DNA of 64,000 nucleotides from Shewanella piezotolerans WP3 (lineage in GTDB: Bacteria; Pseudomonadota; Gammaproteobacteria; Enterobacterales; Shewanellaceae). The stretch is from contig NC_011566.1 of NCBI RefSeq assembly GCF_000014885.1, forward strand, positions 1,178,001 through 1,242,000. Direction: 5' to 3'. This document shows positions 33,759 to 43,166 of the stretch, one piece after another; position 1 is the stretch's first letter; every line of letters starts with the position of its first letter. The notes below the pieces were generated by a model. The model worked only from the letters and a program-made list of their open reading frames with translations, made no database searches and was not told the DNA's origin. The translations under genes and the position numbers were made by a program.

Positions 33759-35573
33759 ATGAATAAACAAAATAAAGCAACAATCTTAAACCATTACAGT
33801 GCATGGAAATATGTGCTGTTAGTGGTCACTATCACCATTATGTTTTTTAGCGCGCTACCAACCTTTTATGGGGAAGATTCTGCTATTCAAGTGAGCAAGA
33901 ATGCTGGTCTTAAGTTACAGCCATTGGCGCTGCAGCAACAATTACTATCTTCCGGTATTGATGTTAAAAGAATTGAGCAGTCACACGGACAAACTTTAGT
34001 TGTGCTTGGAGATAACTATCAGCAAGCGCAGTTGAAGTCGTTACTTGCAGAGCAGGTAAAAGACCCATCTGAGCTGACGCTAATGTTAGCTCCGGCAGCC
34101 CCTAATTGGATGCTGTCCCTAGGAGTTTCACCGATAAAGTTAGGGCTAGATCTTCGTGGAGGCGTACAGTTTTTGCTGGATGTTGAAATAGAGCCTGTTT
34201 ACAAGTTGCACTACAACACCTTTGTGGATTCTGTTCGGCAATTTGTTAGAGATGAATCTCTAACAGGTGTCGCAGTGCAACAGCTGGTCGGTGATAGAGT
34301 ACAAATCACGACATCGGATTCAAACCATCGACAAGCTTTGCGGGCGTTCATTAGCCAAAGATACCCAAATTGGCAATTGAGTAATAATGGTGCGAATTCA
34401 CTGAGTGTGGTGCTATCAGCGACTGAAAAAAACAATATTCAAGATCTCACTGTGAAACAGAACCTGCAGATTATGCGTAGCCGCATTGAGCAGTTGGGGA
34501 TCACCGAAGCTGTCGTTCAACGTCAAGGAGAGCAACGGATCCGAATTGAACTGCCGGGCGTACAAGATCCAGCCGAGGCTAAGTCGGTGATCGGTGCTAC
34601 AGCTAGTTTAGCTTTCTATCAGGTGATGCAGCCAAACTCAATTAACTCAAAAAAACTGAACGATGAGCAAGGACAGCCAGTATCAGTTGCAAGGCGGGCA
34701 GTGCTAGGTGGTGAGCATATTGTTGATGCTAGGGCTCAATTAGGTGAAATGGGGTTGCCAGAAGTGGTGATTCACCTTGATCGTGATGGCGGAAAAAAGA
34801 TGTCAGACTTTTCTCGTGCCAATATCGGCAAGCCAATGGCGACATCGTACAGCGAATATAGCCGAGATGAGCAAGGTAAGGTTAGCCAGTCCACTAAAGT
34901 GATAAGCGTGGCAACCATTCGCTCACAATTAGGGGACCGTTTTAGTATTACTGGTGCTGGCGATTATGCGAGCGCACAGCAACTGGCACTTTTATTAAGG
35001 GCTGGTTCGATGACTGCGCCAGTGACAATTGTAGAGGAGCGTACCATAGGGCCAAGTTTAGGAGAGGAAAATATTACTAATGGCTTTGCAGCTTTGGCGT
35101 TAGGCATGGCATTCACATTACTGTTTATGGGGCTTTGGTATCGCCGTTTAGGTTGGATTGCTAATGTGGCACTTCTTTCAAATATGGTGCTGTTATTTGG
35201 TCTACTGGCATTAATCCCTGGCGCTGTTTTAACCCTGCCTGGAATTGCAGGTCTGGTGTTAACAGTGGGCATGGCAGTTGATACAAACGTGCTCATCTTT
35301 GAAAGGATTAAGGACAAACTACGGGAAGGGCGAAGTTTTGCTCACGCGATTGATCGAGGTTTTGATAGCGCATTTTCAACCATTATCGATGCTAACTTTA
35401 CCACTATGATAACCGCTGTTGTGTTGTATTCGATTGGTAACGGTCCGATCCAAGGCTTTGCCTTGACTCTAGGGCTAGGACTATTAACCAGTATGTTTAC
35501 CGGTATTTTTGCCTCTAGAGCATTAGTTAACTGGGTATATGGACGTGACTTTAGACGCGATGTGAAGGTGTAG
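33759..35573 (+). CDS. secD: Protein translocase subunit SecD
   Basis: A 604-residue inner-membrane protein that helps complete protein export using the proton gradient. One N-terminal TM (WKYVLLVVTITIMFFSALP) is followed by a large periplasmic part with the family signature KLGLDLRGGVQFLLDVEI (about residue 130), and then five C-terminal TMs starting near residue 435 (GFAALALGMAFTLLFMG), ending in the MAVDTNVLIFERIKD and SFAHAIDRGF regions. I start at ATG 33759; a GTG 54 bp earlier is in frame but has no family match. The usual yajC and tgt neighbours are missing, so this may be a second copy. secF follows after one base. Confidence 0.94.
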   Translation: MNKQNKATILNHYSAWKYVLLVVTITIMFFSALPTFYGEDSAIQVSKNAGLKLQPLALQQQLLSSGIDVKRIEQSHGQTLVVLGDNYQQAQLKSLLAEQVKDPSELTLMLAPAAPNWMLSLGVSPIKLGLDLRGGVQFLLDVEIEPVYKLHYNTFVDSVRQFVRDESLTGVAVQQLVGDRVQITTSDSNHRQALRAFISQRYPNWQLSNNGANSLSVVLSATEKNNIQDLTVKQNLQIMRSRIEQLGITEAVVQRQGEQRIRIELPGVQDPAEAKSVIGATASLAFYQVMQPNSINSKKLNDEQGQPVSVARRAVLGGEHIVDARAQLGEMGLPEVVIHLDRDGGKKMSDFSRANIGKPMATSYSEYSRDEQGKVSQSTKVISVATIRSQLGDRFSITGAGDYASAQQLALLLRAGSMTAPVTIVEERTIGPSLGEENITNGFAALALGMAFTLLFMGLWYRRLGWIANVALLSNMVLLFGLLALIPGAVLTLPGIAGLVLTVGMAVDTNVLIFERIKDKLREGRSFAHAIDRGFDSAFSTIIDANFTTMITAVVLYSIGNGPIQGFALTLGLGLLTSMFTGIFASRALVNWVYGRDFRRDVKV

Positions 35574-35574
35574 T

Positions 35575-36474
35575 ATGAAATTATCTAGTATAAGCAAACT
35601 AAGCAAAGCCCGTTACCTTTCAAGTGTACTGTCCTTGATCATCATGCTCTCCTCTATAGGCATAATCTTTAGCCATGGCTTTAATTGGGGGTTAGATTTT
35701 ACTGGAGGAGTAGTCACCGAAGTTAAGGTTGATGCAAATATCCAAGCAGCGCAGATTAGTCAACTATTGGCTGCACACTCAGAGCAAGAGGTGAGTGTTA
35801 TTTCAGCCGGAGAACCTGGACGTTGGGTGCTGAGATACAGCCAAGTAGATGCTGAATCAAGCACTAATATCGCCCGTGTTTTTGCACCACTAACAGAAAA
35901 TGTTGAAGTGCTTAACTCAAGTATTGTAGGCCCACAAATCGGCCAGGAACTTGCGGAGCAGGGCGGTTTAGCATTGCTAGTGGCTATGCTGTGTATATTG
36001 GTATATTTGAGCTTTCGTTTTGAATGGCGACTGGCAAGTGGTGCGCTATTGGCCCTGTTTCATGATGTTGTATTTGTATTGGCTGTTTTCTCTTTGACAC
36101 AGATGGAGTTTAACCTAACCATTCTAGCGGCCGTTCTAGCCATTTTAGGTTACTCGCTCAATGACTCGATTGTGATTGCCGATAGAATTAGGGAGGTGTT
36201 AATCGCCAAACCTAAAATGGCCATTGATGAAATCTGTAGCAGTGCGGTTAAAGCAACATTTTCTCGAACCATGGTGACGAGTGGTACAACTCTGATAACT
36301 GTCGCTGCGTTATGGTTTATGGGGGGGGGACCTTTACAGGGGTTCTCCATCGCGATGTTCTTAGGGATTTTGATCGGAACTGTCTCGTCTATTTCCGTGG
36401 GAACCTGCTTGCCTGAGTTACTGAAAGTAAAAGCTGAGCACTATGAGGTAAAACCAATAAACGATACGCCATAG
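35575..36474 (+). CDS. secF: Protein translocase subunit SecF
   Basis: A 299-residue inner-membrane partner of SecD. One N-terminal TM is followed by the periplasmic signature FNWGLDFTGGVVTEVK (about residue 36), and then five TMs from about residue 128 (GGLALLVAMLCILVYLSF). The RND-type YSLNDSIVIADRIRE motif and the later TSGTTLITVAALW segment are present. Its start codon lies one base after the secD stop, so the pair is coupled. A MITE begins 8 bp after the stop codon and may have displaced the native terminator. Confidence 0.94.
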   Translation: MKLSSISKLSKARYLSSVLSLIIMLSSIGIIFSHGFNWGLDFTGGVVTEVKVDANIQAAQISQLLAAHSEQEVSVISAGEPGRWVLRYSQVDAESSTNIARVFAPLTENVEVLNSSIVGPQIGQELAEQGGLALLVAMLCILVYLSFRFEWRLASGALLALFHDVVFVLAVFSLTQMEFNLTILAAVLAILGYSLNDSIVIADRIREVLIAKPKMAIDEICSSAVKATFSRTMVTSGTTLITVAALWFMGGGPLQGFSIAMFLGILIGTVSSISVGTCLPELLKVKAEHYEVKPINDTP

Positions 36475-36482
36475 TTTTACTA

Positions 36483-36748
36483 ATACCAATTGCATTAAAA
36501 GTTTGACCATTCAGCGGGAATTCAAAACGCTGCAGGCAAGTAGTGGGGTTTGAGCTAATAGTTATTCTATATCCAAATCCCACAGCGAAGCATACAGCGT
36601 TTTGAAACCCGCACTACGTGAGCCCCTCAGTCTTTCCACTTCTGCTTTGCATTGGCTTAAAAGGGAATAACCATTTCTTTACCAATGCGCTTTGAATTGA
36701 AAAGACTGAGGGGCTCTGAAATGGTCAAATACTTAATGCAATTGGTAT
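36483..36748. mobile_element. MITE, copy 1 (266 bp, TA-type ends)
   Basis: Terminal inverted repeats of 16 perfect bases (ATACCAATTGCATTAA and its complement) extend imperfectly to about 28 bp (AAAGTTTGACCATT against AATGGTCAAATACTT). There is no coding frame. Internal inverted repeats (CAAAACGCTG against CAGCGTTTTG, and GAGCCCCTCAGTCTTT against AAAGACTGAGGGGCTC) would fold the element tightly. A near-identical copy of the same length lies at 50714-50979. TA at the borders suggests mobilisation by an IS630/Tc1-type transposase, which is inference. Confidence 0.88.
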
Positions 36749-36757
36749 AAGGCGTAA

Positions 36758-36790
36758 AAAAAGAGCCGCTAAATAATCAGCGGCTCTTTT
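36758..36790. terminator. Bidirectional terminator between the MITE and yhbY
   Basis: AAGAGCCGCT/AGCGGCTCTT (36761-36770 with 36779-36788) with A-run before and T-run after; serves yhbY on the minus strand. Confidence 0.85.
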
Positions 36791-36840
36791 TATCTATCTC
36801 GCTAAAGCATCTTTCGTGGATAAAAGAGGCTTTTTGCTAA

Positions 36841-37140
36841 CTACTTTGCCTTAGGCACAGCAATTTTCATTTCTTCAGACTGACGGAACAGTACTAAAAC
36901 GTGACCAATAAGCTGAACTTGAACAGCTTGAGTTTCACGTACGATGGCGTCGACGATTGCATTTTTAAGCTCTCTGTCACCAGAGGCTATTTTCACTTTA
37001 ATCAATTCATGATGAGAGAGTGCACTATCAATTTCAGCCAGTACACCTTCAGTCAGGCCGTTGCCACCAAGCATCACTACAGGCTTCAAACTGTGCGCTA
37101 AGCCCTTTAAGTGCTGTTTTTGTTTGGTTGTTAAGTTCAT
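36841..37140 (-). CDS. yhbY: CRS1/YhbY RNA-binding protein
   Basis: A 99-residue single CRM-domain protein that associates with pre-50S ribosomal particles. The family pattern is clear: TKQKQHLKGLAHSLKPVVML near the N-terminus, the GGNGLTEGV loop that binds RNA, and HELIKVKIASGD. It matches E. coli YhbY in length (97). It is divergent from rlmE, with about 90 bp between the start codons, the same arrangement as in E. coli, where yhbY also lies divergent from rlmE-ftsH. Confidence 0.95.
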   Translation of the reverse strand: MNLTTKQKQHLKGLAHSLKPVVMLGGNGLTEGVLAEIDSALSHHELIKVKIASGDRELKNAIVDAIVRETQAVQVQLIGHVLVLFRQSEEMKIAVPKAK

Positions 37141-37166
37141 TTATACCAACTTTATGCTGAGTTACT

Positions 37167-37197
37167 GTTGAAAAGCCGCTATTCTACCCTTATATAT
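37167..37197 (+). promoter_or_regulatory. Possible sigma-32 promoter of rlmE-ftsH
   Basis: GTTGAAA (37167-37173) and CCCTTATAT (37187-37195) are separated by 13 bp, close to the heat-shock consensus. In E. coli the rlmE-ftsH operon is heat-shock controlled. The -10 match is only partial. Confidence 0.45.
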
Positions 37198-37231
37198 GCT
37201 TTGTGTAACTCTCAATTGTTGCGGATTTTAA

Positions 37232-37861
37232 ATGTCAGGTAAAAAACGAACAGCTAGTTCATCTCGCTGGATGCAAGAACATTTCGATGATCACTATGTC
37301 AAACTCGCGCAAAAACGCGGTTTTAGGTCAAGAGCGGCCTTTAAGATAGAAGAGATCCAAGAGAAAGATAAACTTATTCGTCCGGGGATGACGGTTGTTG
37401 ATTTAGGTGCCGCACCCGGCGGTTGGTCACAAGTGGCCGTTAAACTTGCTGGAGACAAAGGAAAAGTTATCGCATGTGACATCTTGCCTATGGATCCCAT
37501 TGTAGGTGTAGATTTCTTGCAAGGGGATTTTCGCGAGGAAAAAGTACTTGATGCGCTACTGACTCGAGTTGGTGATGCAAAAGTGGATGTCGTGTTATCT
37601 GATATGGCACCAAACATGAGTGGGACTGGCGGGGTAGACCAACCTCGTGCTATGTATTTGGTAGAACTTGCATTAGACATGTGTCATCAAGTTTTGGCAC
37701 CTAATGGCTGTTTTGCTGTTAAGGTCTTTCAGGGGGAGGGCTTTGACGAATACATGAAAGCAGTAAAAGAAGCATTTAAAACGGTTAAAACACGTAAGCC
37801 AGATTCTTCGCGACCACGATCGCGTGAAGTCTATCTTGTGGCGACTGGGTACAAGTTATAG
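37232..37861 (+). CDS. rlmE: 23S rRNA 2'-O-methyltransferase RlmE (FtsJ/RrmJ)
   Basis: A 209-residue enzyme that methylates U2552 of 23S rRNA late in 50S assembly, using S-adenosylmethionine. Landmarks are the RSRAAFKIEEI segment with the first catalytic Lys, the SAM motif VVDLGAAPGGWSQVA, the catalytic Asp in LSDMAPNMSG, and KVFQGEGF, which holds the second catalytic Lys. Identical in length to the E. coli protein. The start is ATG 37232. ftsH follows after about 60 bp on the same strand, and a heat-shock-like promoter precedes the gene. Confidence 0.97.
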   Translation: MSGKKRTASSSRWMQEHFDDHYVKLAQKRGFRSRAAFKIEEIQEKDKLIRPGMTVVDLGAAPGGWSQVAVKLAGDKGKVIACDILPMDPIVGVDFLQGDFREEKVLDALLTRVGDAKVDVVLSDMAPNMSGTGGVDQPRAMYLVELALDMCHQVLAPNGCFAVKVFQGEGFDEYMKAVKEAFKTVKTRKPDSSRPRSREVYLVATGYKL

Positions 37862-37922
37862 TAATCTATCGTAAGTACTCTAACATTAGTTTTCGAAAGA
37901 CTTTAAAAAGAGGTCGAGTAAT

Positions 37923-39875
37923 TTGAGTGACATGGCTAAAAATTTAATTCTCTGGGTTGTCATCGCTGTTGTATTGATGTCAGTTTTTCAGGGCTATTCC
38001 CCCTCTTCTTCAAATAAGCAGAAGATGGATTATTCTACCTTTTTGGATGACGTAAAAGCTGGACAGGTTAGTACTGTTGAAGTGAAAAGCGATCAACGTA
38101 CCATTGAAGGGACTAAGCGTACAGGTGAGAAATTTGTCACCATTATGCCAATGCCGGATCTAGATCTAATTAATGATCTTGACCGTAAAGGCATCATGAT
38201 GAAAGGCCAAGAAGCGGAAGAGTCGGGTTTCTTGACCCAAATCTTTATCTCTTGGTTCCCAATGCTACTCCTTATTGGTGTGTGGATTTTCTTCATGCGT
38301 CAAATGCAAGGTGGTGGTGGTAAAGGCGCGATGTCATTTGGTAAGAGTAAAGCCAAATTGATGAGCGAAGACCAGATTAAAACGACTTTTGCTGACGTTG
38401 CTGGTTGTGACGAAGCCAAAGAAGACGTTAAAGAGCTGGTTGATTACCTGAAAGAGCCAACACGTTTCCAAAAGTTGGGTGGCCGAATTCCTACAGGTGT
38501 TTTGCTCGTGGGCCCTCCAGGTACAGGTAAGACGCTAATTGCTAAAGCCATTGCTGGTGAAGCTAAAGTGCCTTTCTTTACTATTTCAGGTTCAGACTTT
38601 GTTGAAATGTTTGTTGGTGTTGGTGCATCTCGCGTACGTGACATGTTCGAACAAGCTAAAAAGTCTGCTCCTTGTATTATCTTCATTGATGAAATCGATG
38701 CTGTTGGTCGCCAGCGTGGCGCAGGTGTGGGTGGCGGTCATGATGAGCGTGAACAGACATTGAACCAAATGCTGGTTGAAATGGATGGCTTTGAAGGTAA
38801 CGAAGGTGTGATTGTCATCGCAGCGACTAACCGTCCCGACGTACTTGATGCTGCATTATTACGTCCAGGCCGTTTCGACCGTCAGGTTGTTGTTGGTTTA
38901 CCAGATGTTCGTGGTCGTGAGCAAATTCTTAAAGTGCATATGCGTAAAGTACCTTTAGCTGACGGTGTTAAGGCAAGTGTTATTGCTCGTGGTACACCTG
39001 GTTTCTCTGGTGCTGACTTGGCTAACCTTGTTAATGAAGCGGCGCTGTTTGCTGCTCGTAACAGTCGCCGTGTCGTTGGCATGGAAGAGTTTGAAAGCGC
39101 AAAAGACAAAATCATGATGGGTGCTGAGCGCCGTACGATGGTGATGTCTGAAGAAGAAAAAGAGATGACCGCATACCATGAAGCGGGTCATGCTATCGTT
39201 GGTTGTCTAGTGCCTGAGCACGATCCTGTGCATAAGGTTACTATTATTCCACGTGGCCGTGCCCTGGGTGTTACTTTCTTCTTGCCTGAAGCGGATGCGA
39301 TTAGTCAAAGTCGACGTAAACTTGAAAGCCAGATTTCAGTTGCTTATGGTGGCCGTCTAGCTGAAGAGATTATCTACGGAACAGAGAAAGTTTCGACTGG
39401 TGCGTCGCAAGATATTAAGTACGCGACATCTATCGCGCGTAACATGGTGACGCAATGGGGTTTCTCTGAGAAGTTAGGTCCAGTACTTTACGCTGAAGAT
39501 GAGAACGAAGTCTTCTTAGGTCGTAGCATGGGTAAATCACAGCATATGTCAGACGACACTGCTCGAATTATTGATGCTGAAGTTAAGATGTTGATTGACT
39601 CTAACTACGAAAGAGCTCAAAAGTATTTGACTGAAAATATGGATATTCTCCATGCAATGAAAGATGCTTTGATGAAGTATGAAACCATTGATTCAAATCA
39701 GATTGATGACTTAATGGAACGTCGTGAAGTGCGTATGCCTGCTGAGTGGGAAAAAGACCAGCAGTCTGATGATAACGACAGCAACGGTGCTTCTTCTGAG
39801 AAGAAAGAGAACACTGACGACACTGAAGAGCGAAAAACTGATGTAACTGATGCGGACGAATCACCTGCTAAGTAA
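37923..39875 (+). CDS. ftsH: ATP-dependent zinc metalloprotease FtsH
   Basis: A 650-residue membrane-bound AAA+ protease that removes misfolded membrane proteins and regulators such as sigma-32 and LpxC. Two TMs flank a periplasmic part (about residues 8-26 and 102-122). The AAA domain has Walker A GPPGTGKT, Walker B IIFIDEIDAVG and the second region of homology (ATNRPDVLDAALLRPGRFDR). The zinc site is HEAGH. The C-terminal tail is acidic and Ser/Asn-rich. I use the TTG start at 37923 because AAGAGG (37908-37913) is 9 bp upstream; an ATG nine bases later matches the E. coli start (MAKNLILW) but sits far from that site. Confidence 0.97.
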   Translation: MSDMAKNLILWVVIAVVLMSVFQGYSPSSSNKQKMDYSTFLDDVKAGQVSTVEVKSDQRTIEGTKRTGEKFVTIMPMPDLDLINDLDRKGIMMKGQEAEESGFLTQIFISWFPMLLLIGVWIFFMRQMQGGGGKGAMSFGKSKAKLMSEDQIKTTFADVAGCDEAKEDVKELVDYLKEPTRFQKLGGRIPTGVLLVGPPGTGKTLIAKAIAGEAKVPFFTISGSDFVEMFVGVGASRVRDMFEQAKKSAPCIIFIDEIDAVGRQRGAGVGGGHDEREQTLNQMLVEMDGFEGNEGVIVIAATNRPDVLDAALLRPGRFDRQVVVGLPDVRGREQILKVHMRKVPLADGVKASVIARGTPGFSGADLANLVNEAALFAARNSRRVVGMEEFESAKDKIMMGAERRTMVMSEEEKEMTAYHEAGHAIVGCLVPEHDPVHKVTIIPRGRALGVTFFLPEADAISQSRRKLESQISVAYGGRLAEEIIYGTEKVSTGASQDIKYATSIARNMVTQWGFSEKLGPVLYAEDENEVFLGRSMGKSQHMSDDTARIIDAEVKMLIDSNYERAQKYLTENMDILHAMKDALMKYETIDSNQIDDLMERREVRMPAEWEKDQQSDDNDSNGASSEKKENTDDTEERKTDVTDADESPAK

Positions 39876-39891
39876 TCTTTAGTTAATTTGA

Positions 39892-39917
39892 GAAAGCCCC
39901 ATTATGGGGCTTTCTTG
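39892..39917 (+). terminator. Terminator after ftsH
   Basis: GAAAGCCCC/GGGGCTTTC, loop ATTAT, then a short T-rich tail. folP starts only 17 bp later, so some read-through is likely. Confidence 0.75.
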
Positions 39918-39933
39918 TTTATGGAGTTTTATT

Positions 39934-40776
39934 TTGTCGATATTAACTTGTGGTGACAAATCATTAGATTTATCTACAGCGGTTATTATGGGGATCCTTA
40001 ACGTTACCCCTGACTCTTTTTCTGATGGTGGCGCATACTCTTCATTTGAAAGAGCCTGCCTTCAAGCAGATACCATGGTTGAACATGGGGCGACGTTTAT
40101 TGATATTGGTGGCGAGTCTACCAGACCTGGTGCTAAAGATGTAAGCGTGGCCGATGAGCTCGCACGAGTTATTCCGCTAATAGAATATGTATCTAAGCAT
40201 CATGATATTTGGATCTCGATTGATACCAGTAAGCCAGAAGTAATGAGAGCAGCTGTCGCTGCTGGTGCACAGCTCATTAATGATGTTAGAGCCTTACAAG
40301 AGCCTGGTGCATTAGCAGCGGCCTGTGAGCTTAATGTTCCCGTATGCCTTATGCATATGCAAGGGCAACCTCGTACGATGCAGCAAGCCCCAATCTATGC
40401 CGACGTTGTTGAAGATATAGCGGCGTTTTTTAAGCAGCGTATAGAACAATGTGTTCAAGCAGGTATTAAGCGTGACAATATTGTGCTTGATCCAGGATTT
40501 GGATTTGGTAAATCATTAGCGCATAATTATGAAATATTACAGCGCTTTGCTGAATTTGATGTTTTCGGGCTTCCTTTGTTAGCAGGAATGTCTCGAAAAA
40601 GCATGTTCGGTCAGTTACTTAATCGTGATGTATCACAAAGATTAAGCGCGTCGCTTGCTGCTAATATGTTAGCCCTGCAGGCGGGAGCCGATATAGTGCG
40701 TGTACATGATGTACAGGAAACAGCCGATATGATGGCTGTACTCAGCGCGACAAAAAATTACAAGGATTTAAGCTAG
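39934..40776 (+). CDS. folP: Dihydropteroate synthase
   Basis: A 280-residue cytoplasmic enzyme that joins p-aminobenzoate to the pterin pyrophosphate in folate synthesis; it is the sulfonamide target. Signatures are IMGILNVTPDSFSDGG near residue 20, DIGGESTRPGA (about 55), NDVRAL and the late DPGFGFGKS. I start at TTG 39934, with GGAG 8 bp upstream, giving the E. coli length (282); the frame is open 30 bp further upstream but there it overlaps the ftsH terminator. glmM follows 82 bp downstream, as in most gammaproteobacteria. Confidence 0.96.
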   Translation: MSILTCGDKSLDLSTAVIMGILNVTPDSFSDGGAYSSFERACLQADTMVEHGATFIDIGGESTRPGAKDVSVADELARVIPLIEYVSKHHDIWISIDTSKPEVMRAAVAAGAQLINDVRALQEPGALAAACELNVPVCLMHMQGQPRTMQQAPIYADVVEDIAAFFKQRIEQCVQAGIKRDNIVLDPGFGFGKSLAHNYEILQRFAEFDVFGLPLLAGMSRKSMFGQLLNRDVSQRLSASLAANMLALQAGADIVRVHDVQETADMMAVLSATKNYKDLS

Positions 40777-40858
40777 ACTCTTGTTCAGCTTAAATGAAGT
40801 ATTATTTGGTAGAATATGTGCATTCGTTTCTACCCACTGTTATTAGTTTGGAGTTTTC

Positions 40859-42196
40859 GTGAAGCAAAGACAATTTTTTGGTACCGACGGTATTCGTGGC
40901 AAGGTCGGTGCGGGCAAGATGACACCTGAGCTTGCTCTCAAACTGGGTTGGGCGGCAGGACGTGTATTATCTCGTGCCGGAACACATAAAGTGATTATTG
41001 GTAAAGATACCCGTATTTCAGGGTATTTATTTGAATCAGCACTAGAGGCTGGCTTATCTGCTGCGGGTCTTGATGTCATGCTTATTGGCCCAATGCCGAC
41101 GCCTGCCGTTGCTTATTTAACACGTACATTCCGCGCAGAAGCAGGCATAGTGATCAGCGCATCACACAACCCTTATTATGATAATGGTATTAAGTTCTTT
41201 TATACCGATGGTAGTAAATTAGAAGATGCGGTAGAGCTTGAAATCGAAGCTGAATTGGAAAAACCATTAACTTGCGTAGAGTCTCACTTATTGGGCAAAG
41301 TGGGTCGTATCGATGATGCTGCTGGCCGTTATATTGAATACTGTAAAAGTCACTTCCCGGCTGAGCAAACATTAAGTGGATTAAAGATTGTTGTAGATTG
41401 TGCCCACGGGGCTACATATCACATCGCACCTAGCGTATTTAAAGAGCTTGGCGCTGAAGTTATCGCGATTGGTGATAAACCTAATGGCTTGAACATCAAC
41501 GACAAAGTTGGTGCAACTTCGATGGCTAAAATTTGTGAAACTGTGCTGGAAGAAAATGCCGACTTAGGTATAGCACTAGACGGTGATGGTGATCGGATCA
41601 TGATGGTTAACCGTCATGGTCGGGTGATTGATGGCGACGAAATTCTTTATATCCTAGCCTGTGATGCGCAAAAGCGTGGCGTATTGCAAGGCGGAGTCGT
41701 TGGAACATTGATGTCTAACCTAGGCCTAGACTTAGCACTGCAGGCGCTTGATATTCCGTTTGTACGTTCTAAAGTGGGCGACCGTTATGTGATGGAGTTA
41801 TTAAAAGAGCATGATTGGAAGATTGGAGGCGAGAACTCTGGCCACATTCTAAACCTTGATCATGGTACAACTGGTGACGGTATTGTGGCGGGGATACTGG
41901 TACTCGCAGCAATGTGTCGTCAAAGCGCTAGCCTTGAAGAGCTCACCGCCGGCATAACCATGTTGCCTCAAGTATTGGTCAATGTTCGTTTTGAAGGTGC
42001 TGATGACCCGTTGTCGTCAGAAGTTGTCTTGGCAGCTAAAGCCGAGGTTGAACAGAAACTTGGTGCAAGAGGCCGTGTGCTGTTGCGTAAGTCTGGCACA
42101 GAGCCTTTACTTCGGGTGATGGTAGAGGGTGACGATCGCGCTGACGTAACGCAATTTGCAAACGACATAGCAGATGCTGTCCGTAATCTAGTGTAG
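40859..42196 (+). CDS. glmM: Phosphoglucosamine mutase
   Basis: A 445-residue cytoplasmic enzyme that converts glucosamine 6-phosphate to glucosamine 1-phosphate, leading to UDP-GlcNAc for peptidoglycan and LPS. The phosphorylated Ser lies in VISASHNPYYDNGIKFF (about residue 102), the metal-binding loop is DGDGDR (about 241), the sugar-binding motif is GGENSGH, and the phosphate loop is LRKSGTEPLLRVM near the C-terminus. Length agrees with E. coli GlmM (445). It starts with GTG, supported by TTGGAG 7 bp upstream. Confidence 0.98.
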   Translation: MKQRQFFGTDGIRGKVGAGKMTPELALKLGWAAGRVLSRAGTHKVIIGKDTRISGYLFESALEAGLSAAGLDVMLIGPMPTPAVAYLTRTFRAEAGIVISASHNPYYDNGIKFFYTDGSKLEDAVELEIEAELEKPLTCVESHLLGKVGRIDDAAGRYIEYCKSHFPAEQTLSGLKIVVDCAHGATYHIAPSVFKELGAEVIAIGDKPNGLNINDKVGATSMAKICETVLEENADLGIALDGDGDRIMMVNRHGRVIDGDEILYILACDAQKRGVLQGGVVGTLMSNLGLDLALQALDIPFVRSKVGDRYVMELLKEHDWKIGGENSGHILNLDHGTTGDGIVAGILVLAAMCRQSASLEELTAGITMLPQVLVNVRFEGADDPLSSEVVLAAKAEVEQKLGARGRVLLRKSGTEPLLRVMVEGDDRADVTQFANDIADAVRNLV

Positions 42197-42381
42197 ACTT
42201 GCTGCTTGGTTAGAATTTTTTGGTGTTGATGATGCTGTAAAAACAAGCATCTCAAGCATATATCGCCTTGTTCGCGTAAAAAATATGCGTTCTAACCGAG
42301 TTTATTAAAAATTACGCCTTTAGGTATTGTAAGTTAACAAGTGGTTCGCTATTATTCACGCCGCTTTCAGAGGAGACAGTG

Positions 42382-43164
42382 ATGGCACTAAGACGTCCCA
42401 TGGTCGCTGGTAATTGGAAAATGAATGGCAGTGCGCAACTCGCGCAAGAGCTATTCAAAAAATTCGCTACCAAGCTCCAAAATGATTCAGCGGAAGTAGT
42501 TTTGTGTCCGCCTTCTATTTATTTAGAAAGTGTTCGACAGCTGCTAGATGAAAATAAAGAAGCCTTAAATGGTTGTCTTGTCAGAATGGGTACGCAGAAT
42601 GTCAGTCAACATGACTTCGGTGCTTATACTGGTGAAATATCTGGGCAGATGTTAAAAGATTCAGGATGCCGATATGTTATTATTGGCCATTCAGAACGTC
42701 GCCGTATGTACGGAGAGACGAGTGACATAGTAGCAGAGAAATTTGCTGCAGCTCAAAAACATGGTTTGACGCCAATCTTATGTGTTGGTGAGTCAGGTCC
42801 AGCTCGTGAAGCAAGACGTACTTTTGAAGTTATTGCTGAAGAGTTAGACGTGGTCATTGAAAAAAATGGCACCATGGCTTTTGACAACGCAATTATCGCT
42901 TACGAGCCATTATGGGCAGTAGGAACAGGTAAGAGCGCTACGCCAGAGCAGGCACAGGAAGTTCATGCGTTTATTCGCAAACGCCTCTCTGAAGTATCTC
43001 CATTTATCGGAGAAAATATCAGGATTTTGTACGGTGGTAGCGTAACACCGAGTAACGCAGCAGATTTATTTGCGCAGCCTGATGTAGACGGTGGCTTGAT
43101 TGGCGGTGTTAGCCTCAATGCTACTGAATTTCTCAGTCTATGTACGATAGCGATGAGCGCATAA
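42382..43164 (+). CDS. tpiA: Triosephosphate isomerase
   Basis: A 260-residue glycolytic enzyme that interconverts dihydroxyacetone phosphate and glyceraldehyde 3-phosphate. The catalytic residues are clear: Lys in GNWKMNG, His in VIIGHSERR, Glu in AYEPLWAVGTGKSA and the phosphate-binding LYGGSV. The start is ATG 42382 (AGGAG at 42371-42375); the GTG just before it is in frame but too close. The protein is slightly longer than E. coli TpiA (255). Only two bases separate its stop codon from secG. Confidence 0.98.
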   Translation: MALRRPMVAGNWKMNGSAQLAQELFKKFATKLQNDSAEVVLCPPSIYLESVRQLLDENKEALNGCLVRMGTQNVSQHDFGAYTGEISGQMLKDSGCRYVIIGHSERRRMYGETSDIVAEKFAAAQKHGLTPILCVGESGPAREARRTFEVIAEELDVVIEKNGTMAFDNAIIAYEPLWAVGTGKSATPEQAQEVHAFIRKRLSEVSPFIGENIRILYGGSVTPSNAADLFAQPDVDGGLIGGVSLNATEFLSLCTIAMSA

Positions 43165-43166
43165 AT

